Assembly (NCBI RefSeq): GCF_001905845.1
Contig: NZ_LIVZ01000021.1
Location: forward strand, 1 to 64,000
Origin: Streptomyces sp. TSRI0107
GTDB taxonomy: Bacteria; Actinomycetota; Actinomycetes; Streptomycetales; Streptomycetaceae
Length of the DNA: 64,000 nucleotides
Direction of reading: 5' to 3'
Both the position numbers and the translations under genes were made by a program. The notes below the pieces were generated by a model. That model ran no database searches. It was not told where the DNA came from and was given only the letters and a program-made list of their open reading frames with translations. Below, piece by piece: positions 1-7,988 of this stretch; position 1 is the first letter of the stretch, and each line of letters opens with the position of its first letter.

Positions 1-50
1 TCGACGTCGTCCCGCAGCTCACCGAGGAGATCAAGACCCGCAAGGGCTGA
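1..50 (+). CDS. C-terminal end of an unidentified protein (partial)
   Basis: Only the last 15 codons are inside the window, reading DVVPQLTEEIKTRKG before a TGA at 48-50. A hairpin follows 13 bases later, which supports a real gene end. The ending resembles C-termini of luciferase-like flavin monooxygenases, but 15 residues are not enough to assign a function. Confidence 0.5.
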   Translation, partial: DVVPQLTEEIKTRKG

Positions 51-62
51 TCCCCATCGCGT

Positions 63-94
63 CAGGTAACCCCCGCCGTAGCGGGGGTTACCTG
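63..94. terminator. Strong hairpin between convergent genes
   Basis: A perfect 14-bp stem (63-76 pairs with 81-94) closes on the four-base loop CGTA. It lies between the end of the rightward partial gene and the end of the leftward prepilin peptidase gene, so it probably stops transcription from both sides. There is no long T tract, as is usual in Streptomyces. Confidence 0.8.
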
Positions 95-132
95 TATTCG
101 GGATGCGAGTACCCGGGATACGTAGACCGACG

Positions 133-864
133 TCACGCGAGGGCGCCCAGCAGCACTCCGACGAACCCTCCGGTGATGAGGAACGGGCCGAACGGGATCG
201 CCGTCTTGCGGTCGGCGCGGCGCGCCAGCATGAGGCCCACGCCGTACAGCGCGCCGAACAGGAACGCGGCGAAGGTGCCGATCAGCAGGATCTCCCAGCC
301 GTACCAGCCGAGGACCGCGCCGAGCGCGGGGGCGAGTTTCACATCGCCGAAGCCGAAGCCGCCGGGGTTGATCCAGAACAGCACGAAGTAGCAAGCGCCG
401 AGGGTGAGGGAACCCAGCAGCGCGGTCTTCCAGCTGCCGTCGGCGCCAGGCAGCAGCGCGACTCCTCCGAGCCCGATGAGCGCGGACGCCGCGAGCGGCA
501 GGGTCACCACGTCGGGCAGCCGGTGAACCGCGATGTCCACGGTGGCGAGCAGAACGGCGCTGGGTGCCAGCAGCAGCCACACCAGGAGTTCTGGACGCGC
601 CCCGGTGGCGGCCCCCAGCAGGGCGCACACGACGACCATCACCGCGGCGACGGTGGACGTACGCGGCCCGAACCTGTCCCCGTCGGCGCAGCGGGCCCGT
701 CCCAGCCACCCGTCCCCGATCCCGGTGAACGGGTGCCCTGCCGGGCAGGTCTTCCGCCAGGGCTCCTCCGGCGTCACCGAAAGCCGGTAGGCGGCACGCG
801 GTATGAGCAGGCCGGTCCCGACACCCCACACGACGGCCACCGCGATGATCCAGAACGTCTCCAC
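133..864 (-). CDS. Prepilin peptidase, A24 family (membrane aspartyl protease)
   Basis: The 243-residue protein is a multi-pass membrane protein with the type IV prepilin peptidase signature. Asp110 (in ATVDIAVHRLPD) and Asp174 (in GFGDVK, the GxGD motif) match the two catalytic aspartates of the family, which cleaves prepilin-like leader peptides at the membrane. Cys40 and Cys59 recall the zinc-binding cysteines of the larger enzymes, but the N-terminal methylase domain is short or absent, as in many actinobacterial members. No pilin or tad gene lies next to it, so the substrate is not visible here. The start is an ATG; no neighbour shares its direction closely. Confidence 0.85.
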   Translation of the reverse strand: METFWIIAVAVVWGVGTGLLIPRAAYRLSVTPEEPWRKTCPAGHPFTGIGDGWLGRARCADGDRFGPRTSTVAAVMVVVCALLGAATGARPELLVWLLLAPSAVLLATVDIAVHRLPDVVTLPLAASALIGLGGVALLPGADGSWKTALLGSLTLGACYFVLFWINPGGFGFGDVKLAPALGAVLGWYGWEILLIGTFAAFLFGALYGVGLMLARRADRKTAIPFGPFLITGGFVGVLLGALA

Positions 865-897
865 GACACGGAGCCTAGGGCTGTGAACAGGGCGTTG

Positions 898-1872
898 TCA
901 GCGGGGAAAGCGGGTCTGGGAGCGAAAGGTGCGGCGGTAGGTGTCCGGTGGGACGCCCACCGTGCGGGCGAAGTGGCGGCGCAGGGTGGTGGCGGTGCCC
1001 ATGCCCGTGGCCGTGGCGATGGTGTCGACGGTGTCGTCGGTGGTCTCCAGCAACTCCTGGGCGTACCGGATGCGCTGGGTGTGGAGCCACTGCAGCGGGG
1101 TGGTGCCGGTCACCTGCTTGAAGTGGCGGCCCAGGTGGCGTGAGCTCATCCGCGCCTGGCGGGCCAGGTCCTCGACGGTGAGGGGCTCGTTCAGCCGCCC
1201 CATCACCCAGGGGAACAGGTCCGCGAGCGGATGGTTGCCCGGCTCGGGGACGGGGGTGGCGATGAACTGGGCCTGACCGCCGTCCCGGTGGGGTGGTACG
1301 ACCAGACGCCGGGCGATCTTGTTGGCGATGGACGAGCCGTGGTCGAGGCGTACCAGGTGCAGGCACAGGTCCATGGCGGCGGCCTTGCCGGCGGAGGTGA
1401 GCACGCTGCCGTTGTCGACGTAGAGGACGTCCGGGTCCACCGTGACCTTCGGGTGGCGCCTGGCCAGTTCCCGGGTGTGCGCCCAGTGCGTGGTGGCGCG
1501 CTTGCCGTCCAGCAGTCCGGCGGCGGCCAGTACGAAGGCTCCCGTGCACAGGGAGGCCACGCGCGCGCCCGCGTCGTGGGCTGCGCGTACCGCGTCGACG
1601 AGTTCGGCCGGCGGGTCCTGGTCGGTGTCGGCCCAGCCCGGGACGATCACGGTGTCGGCGAGGGCCAGGTGGTCGAGCCCGTGGTCGGGCTCCAGGCGAA
1701 AGCGGCCGAGTCGTACGGCGCTCGGTCCGCAGAGCGAGAAGCGGTACCAGGGGTCCGCTATGTGGGTCAGGTCGGCGCCGAACACTTCGCATGCCAGGGA
1801 GAGTTCGAGGTGCAGCATGCCATCGGTGATGGCCAACGCGACGGAGGGCATGTCCGGAAGTGTATGGGTCAT
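898..1872 (-). CDS. GlxA-family transcriptional regulator (DJ-1/PfpI plus AraC domains)
   Basis: The 324-residue protein has an N-terminal DJ-1/PfpI-like amidotransferase fold (about residues 10-175, with the nucleophile-elbow sequence ASLCTGAFVLAAAG) and a C-terminal AraC-type DNA-binding domain (about 220-315, ending in a second helix-turn-helix with RRHFARTVGVPPDTYR). Such regulators sense unknown small ligands with the first domain. The start at 1872 (MTHTLPD) was chosen over ATG 1851 because it leaves a short family-like leader; the ribosome site is weak for both. It is divergent from the reductase gene at 1960 across 87 bp, so it probably controls that gene. Confidence 0.85.
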   Translation of the reverse strand: MTHTLPDMPSVALAITDGMLHLELSLACEVFGADLTHIADPWYRFSLCGPSAVRLGRFRLEPDHGLDHLALADTVIVPGWADTDQDPPAELVDAVRAAHDAGARVASLCTGAFVLAAAGLLDGKRATTHWAHTRELARRHPKVTVDPDVLYVDNGSVLTSAGKAAAMDLCLHLVRLDHGSSIANKIARRLVVPPHRDGGQAQFIATPVPEPGNHPLADLFPWVMGRLNEPLTVEDLARQARMSSRHLGRHFKQVTGTTPLQWLHTQRIRYAQELLETTDDTVDTIATATGMGTATTLRRHFARTVGVPPDTYRRTFRSQTRFPR

Positions 1873-1959
1873 GTCGTTGCAGACACTCGTGTGGGGGTGC
1901 CGCTCCGCGTCAGGATCTCCGAGTACGGACGAGTTCGGACGAGTACGGGGAGCGGGCGT

Positions 1960-2988
1960 ATGGGATCGGGCCAGAAGGTTGCGGTGTTCGGAGCGTACGG
2001 GCACACCGGGCGGTTCGTGGTGGCGGAGTTGGTCGAGCGCGGGTTCGTCCCGGTGCTGTCCGGCCGCGATGCGGGCAAGCTGGAGGCGCTGGCCTCCGGG
2101 GCCGGGCTGGAGGCCCGTACGGCGTCGGTCGACGACCCGGACTCGCTCGACCGTGCGCTGGCCGGCGCCGTGGCCGTGATCAACTGTGCCGGACCGTTCG
2201 CCGCTACGACGACTCCCGTGATCGAGGCCGCCCTGCGGGCCGGGATCCCGTACCTGGACGTGGCGGCCGAACTCGAGGCCAACATCGACACCTTCGCGCA
2301 CTTCGCCGACCGGGCACGGGAGGCAGGCGCGGTGATCGTTCCGGCGATGGCCTTCTTCGGCGGTCTGGGCGACCTGCTGGCCACCGCGGCCATGGGTGAC
2401 TGGACCAAGGCCGACGAGGCGCACATCGCCTACGGCCTGAGCAGCTGGCACCCCACCGCCGGGACACGGCGTTCGGGCGCGGTCTCGAGGGAACGACGCG
2501 GCGAGCGGCGCCTGCGCTTCGCGAACGGCCAGTGGGAGTACCGCACCGACGCCCCGCCGGCCCTCGAGTGGCGCTTCCCCGAACCGACGGGCCCCCAGCC
2601 GGTGATCGGGGAGTTCACGATGGCCGACGTGGTGACCGTGTCCAGCCACCTCTCCATCCCGGACGTGACCACCTACATGACGGTCCAGGCCGTACGTGAC
2701 GTCGCGTCCCCGGACACGCCGACTCCGAGCGCGGCCGACGAGAACGGGCGGTCCGGCCAGACCTTCGTCATCGACGCGGTCGTGCGCTCGGGCGGCGCCG
2801 AACGCCGCGCGACAGCCCACGGCCAGGACATCTACGCCGTCACGGCCCCCCTCGTCGTGGAGGCCCTCGACCGCGTTCTCACCGGCCGCACCCGCACGGT
2901 CGGCGTCGCCGCCGCAGGTGAGATGTTCGACGCCCCGGACTTTCTGCGCTCGCTGTCCCCGCACATCACCCTGGAAATACTCCCGTAG
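1960..2988 (+). CDS. Saccharopine dehydrogenase-like NAD(P)-binding protein
   Basis: The 342-residue protein begins with a Rossmann fold (VAVFGAYGHTGRFV, residues about 6-19) and continues as the saccharopine-dehydrogenase/trans-acting enoyl reductase type. The substrate is not predictable from sequence. The ATG at 1960 follows a GGGGAG ribosome site, and longer in-frame extensions run into the divergent regulator. Its promoter region is shared with the GlxA-type regulator, which makes a regulator/target pair likely. Confidence 0.82.
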   Translation: MGSGQKVAVFGAYGHTGRFVVAELVERGFVPVLSGRDAGKLEALASGAGLEARTASVDDPDSLDRALAGAVAVINCAGPFAATTTPVIEAALRAGIPYLDVAAELEANIDTFAHFADRAREAGAVIVPAMAFFGGLGDLLATAAMGDWTKADEAHIAYGLSSWHPTAGTRRSGAVSRERRGERRLRFANGQWEYRTDAPPALEWRFPEPTGPQPVIGEFTMADVVTVSSHLSIPDVTTYMTVQAVRDVASPDTPTPSAADENGRSGQTFVIDAVVRSGGAERRATAHGQDIYAVTAPLVVEALDRVLTGRTRTVGVAAAGEMFDAPDFLRSLSPHITLEILP

Positions 2989-3024
2989 CGATCCGGTCCA
3001 GCGATCCGGTCCATTGATCCGGTC
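2988..3024. repeat. Short tandem repeat, 13 bp, three copies
   Basis: The unit GCGATCCGGTCCA occurs at 2988-3000 and 3001-3013, with a third, diverged copy to 3024. It starts on the last base of the reductase stop codon and lies between convergent genes. No function is apparent. Confidence 0.7.
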
Positions 3025-3086
3025 GCCCCTGCCTCGCCGCGACGGGCTGTGCGATCTCACGGCCCGGGACGGCGGGCTGTGACTGA

Positions 3087-3665
3087 TCAGGCCGCGTTCG
3101 CGAGTTTCTGGCGCACGACGATCGCGTTGAGCTGTACGGCGAAGGGTGCGGTGTCGGCGATGCCCAGGGCCCCCACACGGTCCTTGCCGAGGCCGACGGT
3201 GACGTCGGCGCAGAAGGCGACACCGTACAGGTACGCGCCGGCTTCCATGTCCTGGAGGGCGAAGAACAGATCGCGGTAGTAGCTGGTGCGGTCCCGCTGC
3301 TCCTCGTAGTAGGCCAGCCCCGGTTCGCCCTCCTGCGCGGCGAGACCGGTGAACGCGTCCACGAGGTCACGCTCGATGGTGTCCCAGAACGACGCCTGAG
3401 CCGCCTCCGCGGGGAGCGCCTGACGGACCGCTTCCTTGAGGGAGAGCACCATGACCACGAGCGGTGCCTCCTCCTGCAGCTTCCAACCGCGGATCACCTT
3501 GACGGTGTCGCTGTCGGGGAGCACGGCGGCGGCATCGCGTATGTGCGCGAAGTCGTAATTGACCGTGGCGGGCGCGATCGCCTCCTGGAAGGCGCTCCTG
3601 AGGGCCTCCGCTTGGGCCTGGTGCGCCTCGTCCACCACGGTGACTGTTCTGAAGCAGGCTGCCAA
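3087..3665 (-). CDS. Protein of unknown function, 192 residues, TTG start
   Basis: I do not recognise this family. The protein is mixed and soluble, with aromatic-rich stretches such as RTSYYRDLFFALQDME and no membrane segment or signal peptide. The best start is TTG at 3665, because AAGGAGG lies five bases upstream; the upstream in-frame sequence (about 3666-3710) is unusually A+T-rich for this genome and reads like a leader region. It is the last gene of a leftward run after DUF1877, MDMPI and VOC genes, 85 bp from its neighbour. The local base composition suggests recent transfer. An ATG inside the ribosome site is out of frame. Confidence 0.7.
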   Translation of the reverse strand: MAACFRTVTVVDEAHQAQAEALRSAFQEAIAPATVNYDFAHIRDAAAVLPDSDTVKVIRGWKLQEEAPLVVMVLSLKEAVRQALPAEAAQASFWDTIERDLVDAFTGLAAQEGEPGLAYYEEQRDRTSYYRDLFFALQDMEAGAYLYGVAFCADVTVGLGKDRVGALGIADTAPFAVQLNAIVVRQKLANAA

Positions 3666-3750
3666 CTCATCCTCCTTAAACGTTTTGTTGAACGGATGAG
3701 GCGTCAGTATGCCCTGACCGTGCCCGGCATGCGACCATGCCGGCCGCTTC

Positions 3751-4278
3751 TCAAGCCCACACCACTTTGACCACGGCGTGCCCTGCCGAAGCCGCCCGCC
3801 CGTAGAACCCCCGCAGGCTCCTGTGATGGTTGAGGAACTCCAGCCTGGCCTGCGCCTCGTCCCAGCCGCCCAGCTTGGCACCGGCGCGCTTCCACAAGTC
3901 GTCGAAAGAGACAGCCGCAAGGAAATCCGCGGCCTGTGACACCCCAGGCGGCTCCAGCATCATCATGGGCGGGTCGGAGGGGTCGGCGTCGGCGCTGTGC
4001 GGCACTGGGCGGCCGCCGTAGATCGGCAGTGCCCATGGCTTGTCCGCGTCGGCGTATGCGTGTGCCTGCGCGTGTGCGTGTGCGTGTGCGTCGAGGCCAT
4101 CGGCTACGGCGTAGAGGTCGTTGACGGAGTTCCAGACCTTGTCGATCGAGCCGGCGACACCCGCTGCGACCTCGTCGGGGTGGTTGTCCCAAGCCTCGGA
4201 CATGAACGCCGCGAGCCAGGTGTGGTCGTCGCGGATCTCGGACTCCGCGACGGCGCGGAAGTGCAGGTGGATGCTCAT
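3751..4278 (-). CDS. DUF1877 (YfbM-like) family protein with a His-Ala run
   Basis: The 175-residue protein starts MSIHLHFRAVAESEI, typical of the DUF1877/YfbM family, whose function is unknown. An internal stretch at residues about 63-77 alternates Ala and His (AHAHAHAQAHAYADAD). It is encoded by a TG/CG dinucleotide run at 4050-4092 and looks like a slippage expansion within a loop. Only three bases separate its start from the end of the MDMPI gene, so the two are very likely co-transcribed. Confidence 0.8.
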   Translation of the reverse strand: MSIHLHFRAVAESEIRDDHTWLAAFMSEAWDNHPDEVAAGVAGSIDKVWNSVNDLYAVADGLDAHAHAHAQAHAYADADKPWALPIYGGRPVPHSADADPSDPPMMMLEPPGVSQAADFLAAVSFDDLWKRAGAKLGGWDEAQARLEFLNHHRSLRGFYGRAASAGHAVVKVVWA

Positions 4279-4281
4279 CTC

Positions 4282-5082
4282 CTACTCCTCCGGCTCCCAG
4301 ACGCGGAGCAGGTCGAGCAGACCCGCGTCACCGTCGATCCGCACGGTGTCCGCCGGTATTCGGCCGTACAGGAAGAGGACCAGCTCACCGGCCGTGCCGC
4401 GGACCGCGGCACCGGCCGCTTCCAGGTCCTCGGGGGTAGCGGTGGCGGGCGTCGTTCCGGGCGCGGGAAGACGGGTGGAGCGTGCGCCGTCGCCGTCGAC
4501 GGTCAGGCGCCAGGAGTGGCCCTCGGTGGCATGGAAGTCGAAGGCGGTGGGCTTGTGCGGCCAGGGGCTCCGCGTCGCGCAGCAGGTGGACAGGAACTCG
4601 TCGACCCCGTCGAGTGCCGTCTCGGCCCGCAGCGGCTGCGGGGCGCCCACGGTGAGCTGAGCGTCGTAGGTGTGCACCGCGACCTCCTGGAGCTGGTGCC
4701 GGGCGACGGCACCGCAGGTCTGCGGCGACTGCGACGCACCCCACCACGTCCAGCAGGCGCGATCCGGTCCGGCCTCGCGCAGTGCGGCCAGCAGCTCCTG
4801 CGTCGATGCGGCCGACCAGGCCAGCAGTGCCTCCCGCTCCCGGGGCGCGGCCGGGGCGCCCTCCGGGGCGGACTTGGCCTCGGCGGCGGGCCCCGCGGCG
4901 ACGGTGGCGGCCCAGGAGCGGCGCCCCTCGCCCAGGTGTCGCACCAGATCGAACAGCGTCCACTCGGGGCACGTCGGCACCCGCACGTCGAGGCTGGGCG
5001 CGGCGGCGACCGCGGCGCGGAAGGCGGTCGACCGTTCGTCGATCAGGCGCAGCAGGTCGCGGAACTCCAGAGTCTTCGGCAC
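4282..5082 (-). CDS. Maleylpyruvate isomerase-fold (MDMPI) mycothiol-dependent enzyme
   Basis: The 266-residue protein has the DinB-like four-helix MDMPI N-terminal domain (TCPEWTLFDLVRHLGEGRRSW near residue 37) and the small C-terminal domain. The family includes mycothiol-dependent isomerases and many uncharacterised actinobacterial paralogues. Mycothiol dependence is a family expectation, not visible here. A paralogue of the same length lies at 15151-15948. It forms a leftward unit with the DUF1877 gene. Confidence 0.8.
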   Translation of the reverse strand: MPKTLEFRDLLRLIDERSTAFRAAVAAAPSLDVRVPTCPEWTLFDLVRHLGEGRRSWAATVAAGPAAEAKSAPEGAPAAPREREALLAWSAASTQELLAALREAGPDRACWTWWGASQSPQTCGAVARHQLQEVAVHTYDAQLTVGAPQPLRAETALDGVDEFLSTCCATRSPWPHKPTAFDFHATEGHSWRLTVDGDGARSTRLPAPGTTPATATPEDLEAAGAAVRGTAGELVLFLYGRIPADTVRIDGDAGLLDLLRVWEPEE

Positions 5083-5156
5083 CCCGGATGTCTATCACCG
5101 TGTTCCGGCAACCGGACAGCGGGTTTTCATGGCCGACACGGCGGGCGCGCGGCACG

Positions 5157-5546
5157 TCAGGCGAGGTAGTCCGCGCGCCCTTCGTCATCGAGTTCGAAGG
5201 GGCCCTCGGGGATGACGCAGAACTCGTTGCCTTCGGGGTCGGCCATCACCAGGAATCCGCCGGCGTCGTACTCCTCCAACCGGCGCCCGCCGAGGGCCTC
5301 TACACGCTGCTGCTCGGCGGCCGGGTCGGGCGAGGTGATGTCGAAGTGCATACGGTTCTTGCCCGACTTGGGCTCGCCGGTCCGCTGAAAGCCCAGTCCC
5401 AGGCCGTTCTCGCGCCGCAGCCACACGTAGGGTCCCATGCGGCCGACGACCGGCCTGCCGAGCAGCTCGGACCAGAACGCGGCAAGCCGTTCGGGGTCAG
5501 CGGCATCGACGATGAGGGCATTGATCTGCATGGGTGCGTACGCCAT
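5157..5546 (-). CDS. VOC (glyoxalase-like) family protein
   Basis: The 129-residue protein is a single vicinal-oxygen-chelate domain pair (DAADPERLAAFWSELLGRPV at the start, MADPEGNEFCVI near the end). The MHFDI and EGNEF positions match the metal-binding sites of the fold. Substrate unknown; members act as lyases, dioxygenases or binding proteins. It is the first gene of the leftward run and is 74 bp upstream of the MDMPI gene. Confidence 0.82.
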   Translation of the reverse strand: MAYAPMQINALIVDAADPERLAAFWSELLGRPVVGRMGPYVWLRRENGLGLGFQRTGEPKSGKNRMHFDITSPDPAAEQQRVEALGGRRLEEYDAGGFLVMADPEGNEFCVIPEGPFELDDEGRADYLA

Positions 5547-5666
5547 CCCTTGATCCTCTCAGAGCGTGATCCTCTCAGAGCGCCCAGGACCGCTCCTCGG
5601 CTTCCCGGTCCGGAGCGCCGCATCCGCATCGACCCCGAAACGTGACCCACCGCCTACTTACAGCCA

Positions 5667-5682
5667 TGCCGACCAGTCGGTA
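5667..5682. promoter_or_regulatory. Operator-like palindrome before the symporter operon
   Basis: The sequence TGCCGACCAGTCGGTA is an imperfect palindrome matching TRCCGACYAGTNGGTA. The same element lies before the hydrolase gene (13317-13332) and the MDR reductase gene (17919-17934). It sits 65 bp upstream of the DUF485 start. The shape suggests a TetR-type repressor site; this is inference. Confidence 0.6.
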
Positions 5683-5747
5683 TGGTGCGCCGCTGAGCCA
5701 CTCCCCGATCACCTCCACGGATCCGAGCCGCAGTGGAAGGCCAGGCG

Positions 5748-6272
5748 ATGACATACCCCGACGAGAACCGGTACCCGCCACCAGCGTCACCGGGCTGGTC
5801 CCTGACGCACACCGATCGTCCGTCATACGGATCATACGGATACGACGTCCCTCCCCGGTACGCCCCGGACGGTCGATCCACTTGGGCCGAGCCGTACGCG
5901 CAGAACGAGGCGTACGCGCAGGACGACCGGTACGCGCAAGGCGACCGGTACGCACAGGAGACTCATCGGCACAGCGCCGACCTCGCCGCCCTCCGCTCGG
6001 CGTACCGCCTCCTCCGCCGGACCTCCACGCTCACGGCACTCGGCTCCTTCGTGGTGTACATCGTGCTGTCATGTGCCGCCCCGGGCCTGATGGGGTCCGA
6101 GATCGCCGGGGAGCTGAGTCTGGGCATGGCCCTGGGGGTCCTCCAACTCGTCGTGACCTTCGCGGCGGTCTTCTGGTACGGACGCAGCGCGCAACGGTCG
6201 GTGGATCCGCTGGCCCGCGCCGTCAGGGAGCAGGCGGTCGCCGCCGGCGGGAACACCGGTGGGGCGAGATGA
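5748..6272 (+). CDS. DUF485 membrane protein, partner of the symporter
   Basis: The 174-residue protein has a Pro/Tyr-rich cytoplasmic N-terminus with a repeated YAQ(D/N/G) motif (residues about 47-68), then two membrane helices (about 95-120 and 130-155) of the DUF485 type. Genes of this family commonly precede acetate-type symporters. The ATG at 5748 has GGAAGG upstream; a GTG at 5733 is the alternative. Its TGA overlaps the next ATG (ATGA at 6269-6272), so translation is coupled to the symporter. Confidence 0.85.
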   Translation: MTYPDENRYPPPASPGWSLTHTDRPSYGSYGYDVPPRYAPDGRSTWAEPYAQNEAYAQDDRYAQGDRYAQETHRHSADLAALRSAYRLLRRTSTLTALGSFVVYIVLSCAAPGLMGSEIAGELSLGMALGVLQLVVTFAAVFWYGRSAQRSVDPLARAVREQAVAAGGNTGGAR

Positions 6273-7885
6273 ACGACTTCAGCTCCGGGACGCAGGCCAC
6301 CGTCCTTCTCCTGTTCACCGTGCTGGTCACCCTCACGCTGCTGATGTGCGTGATGGCGGGCCCTGACCGCGACGACCTGGCGAACTTCTACACCGGCTAC
6401 CGCTCGCTCACCCCGTTCAAGAACGGCCTGGCCATCGCGGGCGACTACATCTCCGCGGCCACGGTGCTGAGCACCACCGGCATCATCGCGCTCACCGGAT
6501 ACGACGGCTACGTCCTCGCCGTCAGCACCGCCTTGTCCCTGGTGCTGCTGATGTTCCTGCTGGCCGAACCCTTGCGCAACGCCGGCCGGTTCACCATGGG
6601 TGACGTCCTGGCCCGCAACATGCCCGGGCGGGCCGTGCGTGTCGCCGCCTGCGTGGTGACCCTCTCGGCGACCGTGCCCTTCCTCGTCGTACAGCTCTCC
6701 GGGGCCGGGTCGCTGCTCACCTTCATCCTGGACCTCCCGCACCTGGCGGGCGCCAGGACGGGCAGCATCGTCATCGTCGGCAGCCTGATGATCATTTACG
6801 CGGCGCTCGGCGGCATGAGAGGCACCGCGCTCGTCCAGATGGTCAAGATCGTGTTTCTGCTCGCCACCAGCTTCGCCGTCGCCGCCCTGGTCCTGAACCG
6901 TTTCGACTGGAGCCCCGGCGCCGTGCTCAGGGCCGCCCAGCAGGGCAGCGGCGCGGGCCCCGCCTTCCTCCAGCAGGGCCTTCAGCTGGGCACCTCGGCC
7001 GGTGAGCGGCTGGACTTCATCGGGTTCCAGATCACGGTCGTCCTCGGCGTGGCCTGCCTGCCCCACATCACCATGCGCCTGTACTCGGCGCAGGACGTGC
7101 CCGCCGTACGTCGCTCCATGTCGTGGGCGGTCGCCACGGTCACCACGTTCTGCCTGCTCGTGATCGTCATGGGGACGGGCGCGGCAGCGCTGGTGGGGTC
7201 GCAGTCCATCATCGCGGCCGACCCCGAAGGCAGGACGTCGGTGCTCATGCTGTCGCAGATGCTCGGCGGAGCACCCGGCTCCACGGGCACGACGATTCTC
7301 TACTCGGCCGTGGCGGGCATGGTCTTCATCACCCTGCTGTCCTCGGTCGCGGGAATGACCCTGGCCGCGGCCTCGTCGCTCGCCCATGACCTGTTCGCCC
7401 ATGTGTCACGGCGGGGGCAGGCGGATCCGCGCACGGAGATGACGGTGGCGGCGTGGACGAGCGTGGCCGTGGGAATCGCCGCCATCGGGCTCGCCACCCT
7501 GGTCCAGAACTGGGACGTCGGAGTGCTGACCACTCTGGCCATCTGCATCGGGGCATCGGCGGTGGCACCGGCGCTCACCTACTCCCTGTTCTGGCGGGGG
7601 TTCACGCGCACCGGCCTGGTCGCCACCCTCTACGGCGGCGCGGCCTGCGCGCTGGTGCTGCTGGTCTTCTCCGAGGCCGTCTCGGGCACGCCGTCCGCCC
7701 TCTTCCCGAACGCCGACTTCGCCTGGTTCCCCATGCAGTCCACCGGACTGGTCTCCATCCCGTTCGGCTACCTGGCGGGCTGGCTGGGCAGCCGTCTGGA
7801 CCACCGTCGCCGCACCGCCGACAGCGTCGAGACCCGGCGGCTGTACGAGGAGAGCGAGGCACGGCTGCTCGCCGCAGCCGAATGA
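6269..7885 (+). CDS. Sodium:solute symporter, acetate/monocarboxylate type (ActP/MctC-like)
   Basis: The 538-residue protein has about 13 membrane helices and the SSS-family pattern of cation/acetate symporters (FYTGYRSLTPFKNGLAIAGDYISAATVL near the N-terminus). It most likely imports acetate or another small monocarboxylate driven by a cation. The preceding DUF485 gene, coupled by a four-base overlap, supports this assignment. The C-terminus is a charged cytoplasmic tail. The operator-like palindrome at 5667-5682 may place uptake under the same repressor as the 13-18 kb catabolic genes. Confidence 0.87.
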   Translation: MNDFSSGTQATVLLLFTVLVTLTLLMCVMAGPDRDDLANFYTGYRSLTPFKNGLAIAGDYISAATVLSTTGIIALTGYDGYVLAVSTALSLVLLMFLLAEPLRNAGRFTMGDVLARNMPGRAVRVAACVVTLSATVPFLVVQLSGAGSLLTFILDLPHLAGARTGSIVIVGSLMIIYAALGGMRGTALVQMVKIVFLLATSFAVAALVLNRFDWSPGAVLRAAQQGSGAGPAFLQQGLQLGTSAGERLDFIGFQITVVLGVACLPHITMRLYSAQDVPAVRRSMSWAVATVTTFCLLVIVMGTGAAALVGSQSIIAADPEGRTSVLMLSQMLGGAPGSTGTTILYSAVAGMVFITLLSSVAGMTLAAASSLAHDLFAHVSRRGQADPRTEMTVAAWTSVAVGIAAIGLATLVQNWDVGVLTTLAICIGASAVAPALTYSLFWRGFTRTGLVATLYGGAACALVLLVFSEAVSGTPSALFPNADFAWFPMQSTGLVSIPFGYLAGWLGSRLDHRRRTADSVETRRLYEESEARLLAAAE

Positions 7886-7943
7886 GCCGTCTCGGTCGGG
7901 CGGCCGACGCCCGTCGCCCGGTGACGTGCCGTCGGGGGCGTCA

Positions 7944-7988
7944 GGTGCGTCTGGTGCGTCTGGTGCCTCTGGTGCCTCTGGTGCTTCA
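7944..7988. repeat. Nine-base tandem repeat, five copies
   Basis: Five consecutive units of the type GGTGCGTCT/GGTGCCTCT fill the space between the symporter and the stop codon of the convergent phosphatase gene, whose TGA (7986-7988) ends inside the last unit. It reads without stops on both strands but no gene uses it. Confidence 0.75.

Noticed and set aside
898..3060. Open frame of 720 codons across the GlxA-type gene and the divergent reductase
   Set aside because: Only the GlxA-type part (898-1872) has family similarity. The upstream extension is antisense to the reductase gene and is a high-G+C artefact.
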